A DNA stretch of 30,520 bases, from assembly GCA_046728155.1 (NCBI GenBank), contig JBKPDY010000082.1, positions 1-30,520 on the forward strand, given 5' to 3'. Position 1 is the first letter of the stretch. Each line of letters opens with the position of its first letter. The notes under the pieces are model-generated. The model was given only the letters and a program-made list of their open reading frames with translations. It did not search any database and was not told the origin of the DNA. This stretch comes from CAWDLX01 sp046728155 (lineage in GTDB: Bacteria; Actinomycetota; Actinomycetes; Mycobacteriales; Micromonosporaceae). Of this stretch, positions 1 through 6,411 are shown piece by piece. Made by a program: the position numbers and the translations under genes.

Positions 1-2
1 CT

Positions 3-116
3 ACCGAGGGCTACGGACTGGTCGGTGGCATCGGCGAGTACGAGGGCGTTTGGCGGATGGCCTACGTCCGGGGGCCGGAAGGGATCATCGTCTCGCTGGC
101 CGAGCGCATCGGCTGA
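3..116 (+). CDS. VOC (glyoxalase/bleomycin-resistance) family protein, C-terminal fragment
   Basis: Only the last 37 codons lie in the window; the 5' part is off the left edge. The frame ends at TGA 114-116 and its final residues include YVRGPEGIIVSLAERIG, the usual last beta strand and tail of vicinal-oxygen-chelate proteins, where a metal-binding Glu often stands in the strand; here the position reads Ser (IIVSLAERIG). VOC proteins are small cytosolic enzymes or binding proteins of very varied chemistry, so no substrate can be given. A second, broken VOC gene lies just downstream on the other strand. Confidence 0.7.
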   Translation, partial: TEGYGLVGGIGEYEGVWRMAYVRGPEGIIVSLAERIG

Positions 117-206
117 GCCTCGCAACGCCCGCATCTGCCGCGGGGTGCGCGGTCATGCCGAGCAGTGGTAGGCCCGACCCTCATAGGTCTGATTGTTCGT
201 CCGGCG

Positions 207-586
207 TTAGCGGGCGAACTGCGTAACTGACAGTGTGTTGCCATCGGGATCGTGGAACCAGGCTACGAGGTCGCCCCCAGGCGTGGCCCATACCCCATCC
301 GCGGTCCTGATCCATTCCGTCATAGCGGACCATCACAACACCCTGCCTGGTCAACTGTGCAACCGTCGTTCGGATGTCAGCTACCTGCCACCCGAAGACG
401 GTGAACGGCTGCACACGCAGGTCGTCGACCTTTGTCACCCGCAGCATCGTCGTACCGGCGCGGAGCACGCACGCGAGCGCCGGTGACATCCTCCACAGGG
501 AGGCCGAGAGTATCGGCGAAGAACCGCCGCGACCGGTCCAGGTCCGACGACGGCAGAAACGCGATCGCGCTAGCCGACGAGAGCAT
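207..586 (-). pseudogene. Frameshifted VOC family gene
   Basis: Three successive minus-strand frames together spell one VOC protein. From ATG 586 comes LSSASAIAFLPSSDLDRSRR and on to GLPVEDVTG. A second frame (about 490-310) gives CVLRAGTTMLRVTKVDDLR, then PFTVFGWQVADI and VRYDGMDQD. A third frame (about 310-207) gives DGVWATPGGDLVAWFHDPDG and ends NTLSVTQFAR at TAA 207-209. The order and spacing match a complete VOC domain of about 125 residues, so two single-base indels, near 470-490 and near 305-315, break an otherwise full gene. Either the gene is dead or the sequence has errors here. Nearby genes are broken too, which favours decay. Confidence 0.75.
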
Positions 587-652
587 CAATCCCCCGCGAG
601 AACTAGTCAATGACAGCCGCTCACCGTACTCGTCTGCCGCGGTGGGCCCGGA

Positions 653-760
653 TCAGCGGGTTCTGCCCGCGCGCGACATCGCAACCGACTTCTCGATCCG
701 CCGTTGCCGGGTCTCGGCCGTCCTTGTTGAAGCCTCCCCCGTAGCCGCCGCATCAGTCAT
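653..760 (-). pseudogene. Possible C-terminal remnant of a YdeI/OmpD-associated family protein
   Basis: A 35-codon minus-strand frame runs from ATG 760 to TGA 653 and contains ETRQRRIEKSVAMSRAGR. This closely resembles the basic helix that ends many YdeI/OmpD-associated (bacteriocin-protection-like) proteins. No N-terminal domain is seen upstream on the minus strand, where the portal remnant begins on the other strand. It is probably a truncated gene end and not a functional peptide. The assignment rests on one short motif. Confidence 0.3.
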
Positions 761-794
761 CACCCGCTCATCGACATCCTCAACTCTCGACCGT

Positions 795-807
795 AAAGGA
801 GGTGACC
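795..807 (+). promoter_or_regulatory. Near-perfect Shine-Dalgarno site of the portal remnant
   Basis: AAAGGAGGTGACC is almost fully complementary to the 3' end of 16S rRNA and stands 4 bases before GTG 812. It is the strongest ribosome binding site in the window. Strong sites like this are common for phage structural genes, which fits the portal remnant that follows. Confidence 0.6.
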
Positions 808-811
808 TGCC

Positions 812-1635
812 GTGGGTATCGCCGACCGTGTACGCAGCCGGGTAGCAGGCCGGCTCGCGCCCGCGCTCGCCCCCGGGCGGCTCAAGGACTGCTACGACTT
901 GCTGGACCAGAAGCGGGATGAGTCCTCGCCGGCTACGGTGTTCCGCCGGCGCAGGCCGGCGTCATCGAGTCCGGCAATCTCGGCTCCGGCACCGGTGAGG
1001 CGCAGCGCAAGACGTTCCTGATGAACGCCTGCAACCCGATCGCAGAGCTGGTACTCGAGAAGCTCAACTTCGCGATCGTGATGCGCGGCTTCGGCGTGCA
1101 GGGCTGGGACGCCAAGTTCGCCGAGGTCGACATGCGCGACAGCGAGACCATCGAGAAGATCCGCGACATCCGCCTCCGCAACGGCTCCTGGACGCCGGAC
1201 AAGTACCGCAACGACATCGGGGAGCTCCCCGGTGCCCGGCGGCAACCAGCCCGTCCTCGTCGACCGGCAGAACATCGTCCTCTGGGCCGACATGCCAGCC
1301 GCCTCCGCCGCCGGAATCGCCGCCAAGGTGCGCGGCACCAGCCTCGACCCGGAGGAGCCGCAAGAGGGCAAGCCGACCCAACTCACCCGCGGCGAGGCGC
1401 AGACACAGCCAGGGCTCGTCGGCCCGTCATCCGGTGCGATGCCGCCCCAGCTCGCCGCTCACGCAGCCGCCGCCCGGGCGGTAAGCGACGACGGGAGCCC
1501 GGACGGTCCACCGCCGAAGGAGTCCGCAGCGACCATTTCGCCGCGGACTGGCGACGGGTCTCCGCCCAGTGGACCGCGGACTATGAGCGGCGCCGCCGGC
1601 AGGCTCTCGCAGAGCTACCCGCCCCGGTTGGATAA
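812..1635 (+). pseudogene. Phage portal protein remnant (internal deletion and several frameshifts)
   Basis: The gene starts at GTG 812 behind a strong Shine-Dalgarno site and reads MGIADRVRSRVAGRLAPAL. It then jumps to a portal core segment, LKDCYDLLDQKRDE. From 922 a second frame carries GYGVPPAQAGVIESGNLGSG, then TGEAQRKTF, LEKLNFAIVMRGFGVQGW and IRDIRLRNGSWTPDKYRNDI. From about 1232 a third frame continues PGGNQPVLVDRQNIVLWADM. The last part, 1537-1635, is back in the earlier frame and ends ADYERRRRQALAELPAPVG. The GVPPAQAGVIESGNLGSGTGE stretch is characteristic of HK97-type portal proteins, which form the dodecameric DNA gate of the phage head. At about 270 codons with no N-terminal half it cannot be functional. 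It is the best evidence for a former prophage. Confidence 0.8.
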
Positions 1636-2167
1636 TTCGCGCGATGCGGAAACCTGAATATGAAGGATGCAAGCCCGATCAGGCCAGCGATACTCTCGGC
1701 CCCTGCGGTGTAGACCACGTGGGGTGGGTGGTACCGCAGCTGTGGAGGGTCCGTCGGTCGGCGACGGGGAATCGCCGACCGACGGCTCAACCGGCCGGGT
1801 ATGGGGGCAGCTTTTCCCGGCCAATTTGTCGTCGAGCTAAGAGGGGAACTCCAACCGAAAGGCTGTGCCAGAACCTAGCGTTCGGCCGCGTCAACAACAA
1901 GGGTCGATAGCTCGACCGTCTTGGTGGTTGCAGAGCCCGAACGGCGAGGCCGATTGGCCGAACCGCCCTGACGCATGCCGATCTGGCGTTGTCCACAGCC
2001 CACGTGGCACCAGCTACTTGGGGTTTGCGGCGCGTCTCGATCCGGTGGGATCTATCGGCTTCCGCCTCTGACTCCGGAGCGGTGTGCAGGGTGCATGCTG
2101 GATGGGTGAGGACCAGCGAGTTACGCTGCGCGGCGCAGCCAGCCGATGCTCAGGGTCGGAGGACATG
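1636..2167. other. Non-coding stretch after the portal remnant
   Basis: About 530 bases with no convincing gene on either strand. The short frames present lack family motifs and a ribosome binding site. The only clear structure is the hairpin at 1751-1785. The last part (from about 2080) must hold the promoter of the thioredoxin-like gene at 2168; no certain -10 or -35 was recognised. Confidence 0.5.
1751..1785. terminator. Strong 14-bp perfect hairpin, terminator-like
   Basis: CCGTCGGTCGGCGA at 1751-1764 is the exact reverse complement of 1772-1785, with a 7-base loop. No T-run follows, as is usual for actinobacterial terminators. It lies 115 bases past the portal stop codon and about 380 bases before the next plus-strand gene, so it could end transcription from the left. 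Confidence 0.5.
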
Positions 2168-2422
2168 ATGAAGGTCGAGCTGCTGCTTGCCGCGGATTGC
2201 CCGCACGCCGACCGGGCTCGCGAACTGTTGTCGGAGTGCTTGGGTCGGCTTGGCCTGGCCATGGAGGTGCAGGAGCGGACCGGCGACTACCCATCGCCGA
2301 CCATCCTCGTCGATGGCGTGGACGTGATGGCGAGGTCGGCCGGTGGCCCGACCATTCAGGCCTGCCGGTTGGACGTGCCGACCGCGGAGGGAATCGAGAC
2401 CGCCCTGCGGGGCGTGCGGTGA
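2168..2422 (+). CDS. Thioredoxin-fold small protein (alkylmercury-lyase-associated type)
   Basis: 84 residues, MKVELLLAADCPHADRAREL onward. The first strand, the DCPHA loop at the start of helix 1, and YPSPTILVDGVDV with the cis-Pro of the thioredoxin fold give a short thioredoxin-like domain. This type is often annotated as a thioredoxin family or alkylmercury-lyase-related protein in actinobacteria. The usual CxxC is absent: only Cys11 stands at the active-site position, with Cys24 and Cys67 elsewhere, so it is unlikely to be a standard dithiol reductase. ATG occurs at 2165 and 2168. GGAGGA at 2158-2163 is too close to the first, so 2168 was chosen. It may bind a metal or act through a single thiol. 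No mercury genes are seen nearby. Confidence 0.6.
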   Translation: MKVELLLAADCPHADRARELLSECLGRLGLAMEVQERTGDYPSPTILVDGVDVMARSAGGPTIQACRLDVPTAEGIETALRGVR

Positions 2423-2626
2423 CGCCAACCGGCTGAGCGGCGGCTATCACCCGTGCGCTCGGGTTGGGCCGCCACGGGGTGATCCCATGCCAAGCCCTCC
2501 CGTGGTTTGGCCCCCATCCCGGCGCAGCCCGCTCACAAGGATGCCAGAAGGCCGATCTCAGGGCCATGATCATCACCATGAGCCGCCGGCGTTCCCGGTC
2601 AAGCCTCGCATTAGGACCACACGGGG
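2423..2626. other. Intergenic spacer
   Basis: About 200 bases between the thioredoxin-like gene and the promoter of the NTF2-like gene. The open frames on both strands have no family motif, and nothing further is seen. Confidence 0.4.
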
Positions 2627-2655
2627 CTGGCAATGTCGTGTCTCGCGGGTAGCTT
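2627..2655 (+). promoter_or_regulatory. Putative sigma-70 promoter for a leaderless mRNA
   Basis: CTGGCA (2627-2632, four of six matches to TTGACA), a 17-base spacer, then TAGCTT (2650-2655, fits TAnnnT). The ATG of the NTF2-like gene lies 7 bases after the -10 box, so transcription would start at or next to the start codon. No Shine-Dalgarno sequence precedes that ATG, which agrees with a leaderless transcript. Confidence 0.5.
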
Positions 2656-2662
2656 GCCTGGC

Positions 2663-3040
2663 ATGACCAACGCGCATGAAGCGGTCGCAGCCTACTGGGC
2701 CGCGGCAGAGGCCCGGGACTGGAATGCGTTCGGCGCACTGCTTGCCGACCATGTGGTCTACCGCGGCCCCCAGACCAGGGAGCAGGTCCGCGGCCGGGAA
2801 GCCTACATCCGGTTCAACGTGGACGGCTTCTCTTATGACTGGCACATTACGGTGCAGCGGATCGTCGGGGAGGGCCAGCACGCTGCCAGCTGGATCGAGT
2901 TCACCGGGCAAGAAGGTACGCAGCCTGGCCTGTGCTTTTTCGAGCTCGGAGACGATGACAAGATCACCCGGATCACCGACTTCTGGCCCGAGCCATACGA
3001 GCTTCCAGCCAGCCGTGCTCATCTGGTCGAACGCTACTGA
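2663..3040 (+). CDS. NTF2-like / SnoaL-like protein
   Basis: 125 residues. N-terminal helices (AVAAYWAAAEARDWNAFGAL) and LADHVVYRGPQTREQVRG are followed by alternating strands, with ITVQRIVGEGQHAASWIEF and CFFELGDDDKITRITDFWPE near the end. This is the cone-shaped alpha+beta barrel of the NTF2/SnoaL superfamily, which includes polyketide cyclases, ketosteroid isomerase-like enzymes and many small stand-alone proteins of unknown substrate. Length is normal and the gene looks intact. The start at ATG 2663 is set by the overlapping promoter; an in-frame ATG 30 bases upstream would lie inside the promoter. It is one of the cargo genes between the phage relics and has no partner gene nearby. Confidence 0.7.
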   Translation: MTNAHEAVAAYWAAAEARDWNAFGALLADHVVYRGPQTREQVRGREAYIRFNVDGFSYDWHITVQRIVGEGQHAASWIEFTGQEGTQPGLCFFELGDDDKITRITDFWPEPYELPASRAHLVERY

Positions 3041-3063
3041 GTTTCCAAATAGGCTCGATGTAG

Positions 3064-3220
3064 CTGGGCCAGACAGTGCTGTGCGAGCTGGTGAGCGATG
3101 ACCGACCCGCAGCCGCCTGACCCGCCGGTCGACCCCGGCCGAATCTACGACCCAGACGAGCACCCGCACCCGCTGCACGCCAAGGATGTCGAGACGCTGA
3201 TCAGCAAGGAGATCGGCTAG
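3064..3220 (+). repeat. Phage-derived repeat block, copy 1
   Basis: This block is homologous to 5819-5993. It contains the tail of an unknown upstream gene, VLCELVSDDRPAAA ending at TGA 3118-3120, and the complete small ORF 3098-3220. From about 3089 the first 40 bases are identical in the two copies. Further upstream, codons of the gene tail differ mainly at third positions. The frame of the upstream gene is open only back to 3064, so the rest was lost or replaced. Confidence 0.7.
3098..3220 (+). CDS. Small Pro/Asp-rich protein (40 residues), phage-associated, unknown function
   Basis: ATG 3098 to TAG 3218-3220. The protein starts MTDPQPPDPPVDPG, continues with YDPDEHPHPLHAKDV, and ends LISKEIG. 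A diverged copy exists at 5858-5993. The two share the Pro-rich start, a YDP-x-(E/D)HPHPL motif and a C-terminal amphipathic stretch ending KE(I/V)G. Differences between copies are largely conservative, which shows that this frame was translated. In copy 2 the gene lies 15 bases before a phage 2'-5' RNA ligase gene, so it probably belongs to a phage head-gene cluster. Its stop shares the bases CTAG with the stop of the convergent PH-like gene. Function unknown. Confidence 0.6.
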   Translation: MTDPQPPDPPVDPGRIYDPDEHPHPLHAKDVETLISKEIG

Positions 3221-3594
3221 TCCACCGGGAAGGTGCGGACGGGATGATTCTTGACTATTTCCGCGTGTATGTGGCGCACGGCGTCGTCTCGGGCCGGCAG
3301 GTTCCGAGCGCTCCAGACTGTCGCATCCCCACGTCCGAGGATCGTGTAGTACCGCGTCTCGCCGAACCAAGACTTCAGCTGAAGGCGCGGGGTAGCGCCG
3401 ACTGCGATAACTGTCGCTAGGTCGCGAAGCAACACGTACTGAGTCTCATGCGAGGCCACCGAGCTTTCGAAGACGACCCGGTAGTTCGTCAAGATCAGCT
3501 TCCCAGGGGTGCGTGCAATATTGGTTGTTCCCCAAGGTATAGCCGCGTGCCACTGACCGAGAAGCACCTCATGGTTCCACCAGTTGATCGCCAC
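3217..3594 (-). CDS. PH/GRAM-like domain protein
   Basis: 125 residues starting MAINWWNHEVLLGQWHA. The phrase PGKLILTNYRVVFES is the hallmark of bacterial PH-like and GRAM-like domains. It is followed by strands LLRDLATVIAVG and LQLKSWFGETRYYTILGRGD and an ending helix AVRHIHAEIVKNHP. Such single-domain proteins are cytosolic or peripheral at the membrane and their ligands are mostly unknown. The gene is intact and on the opposite strand to the phage relics, so it is probably a later arrival or cargo. Its stop codon overlaps that of the small ORF at 3098-3220. Confidence 0.65.
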   Translation of the reverse strand: MAINWWNHEVLLGQWHAAIPWGTTNIARTPGKLILTNYRVVFESSVASHETQYVLLRDLATVIAVGATPRLQLKSWFGETRYYTILGRGDATVWSARNLPARDDAVRHIHAEIVKNHPVRTFPVD

Positions 3595-3709
3595 CGCGCC
3601 CCACCTCCCGTCAGTTGATCAGGACGGTGCGTAAGCGGACGGGGGCTAAGCTAGTAGCGCACGAGGACCGATGCAACTCGGCGGCCCCCTAGGACCGCCG
3701 GCGACCGGG

Positions 3710-3798
3710 TTCGCCACTAACTGGGACGGGTCTCAGCACAATGGACAGCCGACTACGAGCGGCGCCGCCGTCAGGCACTCGCAGAGCTGCCGACATGA
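3710..3798 (+). pseudogene. Second copy of the portal gene 3' end (degenerate)
   Basis: With one missing base restored after TGG near 3724, this stretch reads FATNW, then RRVSAQWTADYERRRRQALA and ELPT with TGA at 3796-3798. It matches the end of the portal remnant at 1537-1635 almost residue for residue, with two amino-acid changes and about ten synonymous third-position changes. It is therefore a diverged relative, not a recent duplicate. Nothing of the rest of the portal is seen upstream. It shares the frameshifted state of its surroundings. Confidence 0.7.
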
Positions 3799-3843
3799 GC
3801 GTGCACTAGCTGAGCTTTCTGGCCTGGGGCGCGCCCCTACCCG

Positions 3844-4157
3844 CTACGTCAGCTCCCTTGAGGAGTCAGTGCGGGCTATGTCGAACTGGCCGCGGCCGGC
3901 GGTGCCGGCATTCAGGATGGTGGGCGTCGCGCGGAGTACTTGCTCCAGCAGATCCGCGGCGCGCCGCTGCTGCTCAATGAGCGCGTCGAGCCGGACATTG
4001 GTCTCGCCCTGCGCCGGGCTCGTGCGCCTCCCCAGCCCGATGGCCACCATCAGCCCCGCCACCACGATGACCGCGAGCGTTGAATCCCCGATCCGGCGTC
4101 AGCCACCCGTCGGCGGGCAAACGATGACATCACCTGCGACACGTCTAGCCCGGCCAT
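3844..4157 (-). pseudogene. Small membrane protein gene with one apparent frameshift
   Basis: ATG 4157 stands 6 bases after GGGAGG on the minus strand, a good ribosome binding site, and reads MAGLDVSQVMSSFARRRVAD. Near 4085-4095 the frame must change by one base to continue as DSTLAVIVVAGLMVAIGLG, a membrane helix. The rest is a soluble part, NVRLDALIEQQRRAADLLEQ, likely coiled coil. The downstream frame is also open by itself from ATG 4065. The whole would be about 104 residues: a single-pass protein with a cytoplasmic or external helical tail. The family is not recognised. Small membrane proteins of this shape occur in phage and mobile regions, but no function can be claimed. Confidence 0.4.
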
Positions 4158-4249
4158 CAGCTACCTCCCGATCGGAGCCTACGCACGTCCAAGATCAATG
4201 GCTTAACAGCAGCCAGACTTTGCATCGTGGCATCAGAGTGCCGTTCGGT

Positions 4250-5782
4250 TCAGGTCGCGGGGCGTATCCCGAAAGCCCCGGGATCGTTGCGCTTAGCCTC
4301 GTACATCGCGTGATCGGCGCGTCTTATCAAGTCTTCCGGATCGGCTTCGCCGGCTGACGCCGCCGCCAATCCGATGCTCGCGCTCAGCGTGATGCGCTCG
4401 CCGTGCAGGATGATCGGGTGGGATAGCGCTTTCGCCACGCACTCGGACGCGATGTCGATGTCCTCCTCGGCCGGGTTCGGGACCATGATGACGAACTCGT
4501 CCCCTCCGAAGCGGCTCACCAGGTTGTTGGCGCGCTCGCCCGCGCGTAGCCGTCGCGCCAGTTCGACGAGGAGGTCGTCGCCGGCCTGGTGGCCCAGCCG
4601 GTCGTTGACCAATTTGAATCCATCAAGATCACAGAAGAGGATCGCGCACCCGCCCTGGTGTGACAGATGACGCTCGACGGTAGCGACGAACTCCCGCCTG
4701 TTGGGCAGGCCGGTCAACGAGTCATGTGTGGCCTCGAATCTGAGGGCGTCTTCGGCCCGGTCGCCCTGCGCCGAGACGTAGCCGATGCGCACCATGACCA
4801 GCGCAGCGATGAACGGTCCGCCGATCGCGGGGAGGAGACCGTCGATGGATCCGCGTTGTAGTGCGTCGACGCCGAGCACAACGGGGATGGTGGAGACGGC
4901 GGCGCCGAGAAAAACAAGGCCGGGGCCGGACAGGCCTTCCCTGCGCGGCCCAGCTCCGGGACGCATCAGCTGAGATGCCCCCGGATTCAACGCGAAAAGG
5001 CCGATGGTCGCGTACACGGCCATGGATAGCAGCACGGCCGGGAGTGGACGACCGGTAGCGGACGAGCCCACGGCTGTGACGACGAAGCTGGCGAGTCCTA
5101 GCACGAGGCCCGCCATGAGCAGCCACAGCGCGGAAACGGGCTTCCCAACGAGCTGCACCAGGCGACCCGCTCCCCCGGCTATGCCGCTGAGGGCGAACAC
5201 GGATATGAAGGCGCTCAGCAGTGGCACGCCGGAATGGAACGGCTCCGCCAGGTGCGGTGCGATGAAGGCAATCCACAGCACTCCGCCAAGAGCCAACGCG
5301 AAGACGGCTGTGTCGATGATGGCGGTGAGGCTTCTGCTGCCTTGGCGGACAATCATAGCTATCGCCGCCGTGAGGAACAGCACGACGCTACATGCACTCA
5401 GCAGGTATGTGGTGCTGCGGGCTATCGCGCCGGATTGAAGTCCGAAGATGTTTGCGGCGTTGGCAACGACCAACGCTGCCAGCAGCACCCGCAACGGTTG
5501 CCGCTCGCCCGGCTTGGTCCTGCGCAGTCCAACGACGACGGCCGGTATCGCGAGGAACGACATGAGCAGTAGGTCGGCGGCGCGAGCCCAGGAGGGCAGC
5601 AGCCAGTAACTGACAATCAGAAGGATAGATGTTACGAGATAAACGGCCTCAAGCGTCCTGCGGTGGGCGGTCCGGAGGCGTGGAAGCACCCGGCCACTGT
5701 GTCGAGCAGTTAACGGACGCACCAGACGTCTCATCATCTTGTTGCCCCCACTCGCCGAGCCTAACGGCCCTGTTCTTGCCAC
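4250..5782 (-). CDS. Membrane-bound diguanylate cyclase (GGDEF)
   Basis: 510 residues from GTG 5782; a second start, ATG 5737, would give 495. About the first 350 residues hold many hydrophobic segments (for example YLVTSILLIVSYWLL and LMSFLAIPAVVVG), so the sensor part is a polytopic membrane domain. A C-terminal GGDEF domain starts near residue 349 (THDSLTGLPNRREF) and has the signature FGGDEF at 425-430 plus the metal-binding FCDLDGFK. It should make cyclic di-GMP from two GTP at the inner face of the membrane. The inhibitory I-site, normally RxxD before the signature, reads RANN, so product inhibition may be weakened. The gene is intact although relics lie on both sides. There is no EAL domain. 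Confidence 0.85.
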   Translation of the reverse strand: MARTGPLGSASGGNKMMRRLVRPLTARHSGRVLPRLRTAHRRTLEAVYLVTSILLIVSYWLLPSWARAADLLLMSFLAIPAVVVGLRRTKPGERQPLRVLLAALVVANAANIFGLQSGAIARSTTYLLSACSVVLFLTAAIAMIVRQGSRSLTAIIDTAVFALALGGVLWIAFIAPHLAEPFHSGVPLLSAFISVFALSGIAGGAGRLVQLVGKPVSALWLLMAGLVLGLASFVVTAVGSSATGRPLPAVLLSMAVYATIGLFALNPGASQLMRPGAGPRREGLSGPGLVFLGAAVSTIPVVLGVDALQRGSIDGLLPAIGGPFIAALVMVRIGYVSAQGDRAEDALRFEATHDSLTGLPNRREFVATVERHLSHQGGCAILFCDLDGFKLVNDRLGHQAGDDLLVELARRLRAGERANNLVSRFGGDEFVIMVPNPAEEDIDIASECVAKALSHPIILHGERITLSASIGLAAASAGEADPEDLIRRADHAMYEAKRNDPGAFGIRPAT

Positions 5783-5818
5783 GGGATGTCCCCGGCTCCG
5801 CTGACGAGGTCAAGGACA

Positions 5819-5993
5819 TCTGGGGTCGGCATCGCGTCCTCTGTGACCTGGTGAGCGATGACCGACCCGCAGCCGCCTGACCCGCCGCCGGACCCGCCGG
5901 TTGACCGGGGGCCGAACCTACGACCCGGGCGATCACCCGCATCCGCTGCGAGCTACGGACGTTCGGGCCCTCATCGCGAAGGAAGTCGGATAG
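5819..5993 (+). repeat. Phage-derived repeat block, copy 2
   Basis: Homologous to 3064-3220. It carries the tail of the same unknown gene (VLCDLVSDDRPAAA, stop 5878-5880; here the frame stays open leftwards and reads ADEVKDIWGRHR before it) and the small ORF, here frameshifted. Compared with copy 1 the small ORF has an extra PPDPP repeat near its start. The two copies lie about 2.75 kb apart in the same orientation. Confidence 0.7.
5858..5993 (+). pseudogene. Frameshifted copy of the small Pro/Asp-rich phage-associated gene
   Basis: ATG 5858 begins MTDPQPPDPPPDPPVDRG. The matching continuation, RTYDPGDHPHPLRATDV and ALIAKEVG with TAG 5991-5993, is in another frame. The length of 136 bases is one more than a multiple of three, so a single extra base, most likely in the G-run around 5906-5912, breaks it. 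It lies 15 bases before the GTG of the 2'-5' RNA ligase relic. That spacing is typical of a cotranscribed phage gene pair. Confidence 0.65.
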
Positions 5994-6008
5994 CTAAGGG
6001 CGAGGGCG

Positions 6009-6411
6009 GTGACCGTGGCCGCCACCTCGCAGCCGGACTTCCGCGACGGCACCATGCTCGCCCTGTTCCCGGACAAGGCGCTGGCGGACGCGCTCGCGGT
6101 CCCAGGAGGGCTGGAGCCTGGCGAGCTGCACGTGACGGTGCCCTACACCGGTCACGCCGATCAGGTTGACCAGAGGCGGCTACACGCCGCCGCTCAGATC
6201 GCCGCCCGCCGACTGCCCTTCACCGCGCAGGTCTCGGGCCACGCCCGCTTCACCAGCGGTGACCAGGAGGTGATCGTCGCCCTCGTTGACCCCGAGTTGG
6301 AGCAGCTACGTCGCACCACTGTGGACGCTCTGGCCGAGCGGGGCATCGAGGTGCCCGCCAGTCACGGCTTCACCGCCCACATGACGCTCGCCTACCTGGA
6401 GCCGGGCGCCC
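6009..6411 (+). pseudogene. 2'-5' RNA ligase (2H phosphoesterase) family protein, truncated at the 3' end
   Basis: From GTG 6009 the protein starts MTVAATSQPDFRDGTMLALF. It carries both catalytic H-x-T motifs of the 2H phosphoesterase superfamily: HVTV at residues 41-44 and HMTL at 124-127. The text is normal up to about TLAYLEPGAP and then turns into an unrelated frame, so the last part of the domain is missing. The junction, about 6405-6415, joins it to the winged-helix fragment. Proteins of this exact type occur in actinophage head-gene clusters, alone or fused to capsid maturation proteins. Together with the portal remnant this supports a common prophage origin. The frame stays open to 6749, but that extension is non-homologous. 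Confidence 0.7.

Noticed and set aside
2060..2110. MerR-type promoter upstream of the thioredoxin-like gene
   Set aside because: TGACTCCGGAG was considered as a -35 with dyad, but no long-spaced -10 and no symmetrical operator follow.
3098..5993. Insertion-sequence ends or a transposon bounded by the two repeat blocks
   Set aside because: The blocks are direct repeats with coding content and substantial divergence. No transposase is present between them, and neither block is flanked by a target duplication.
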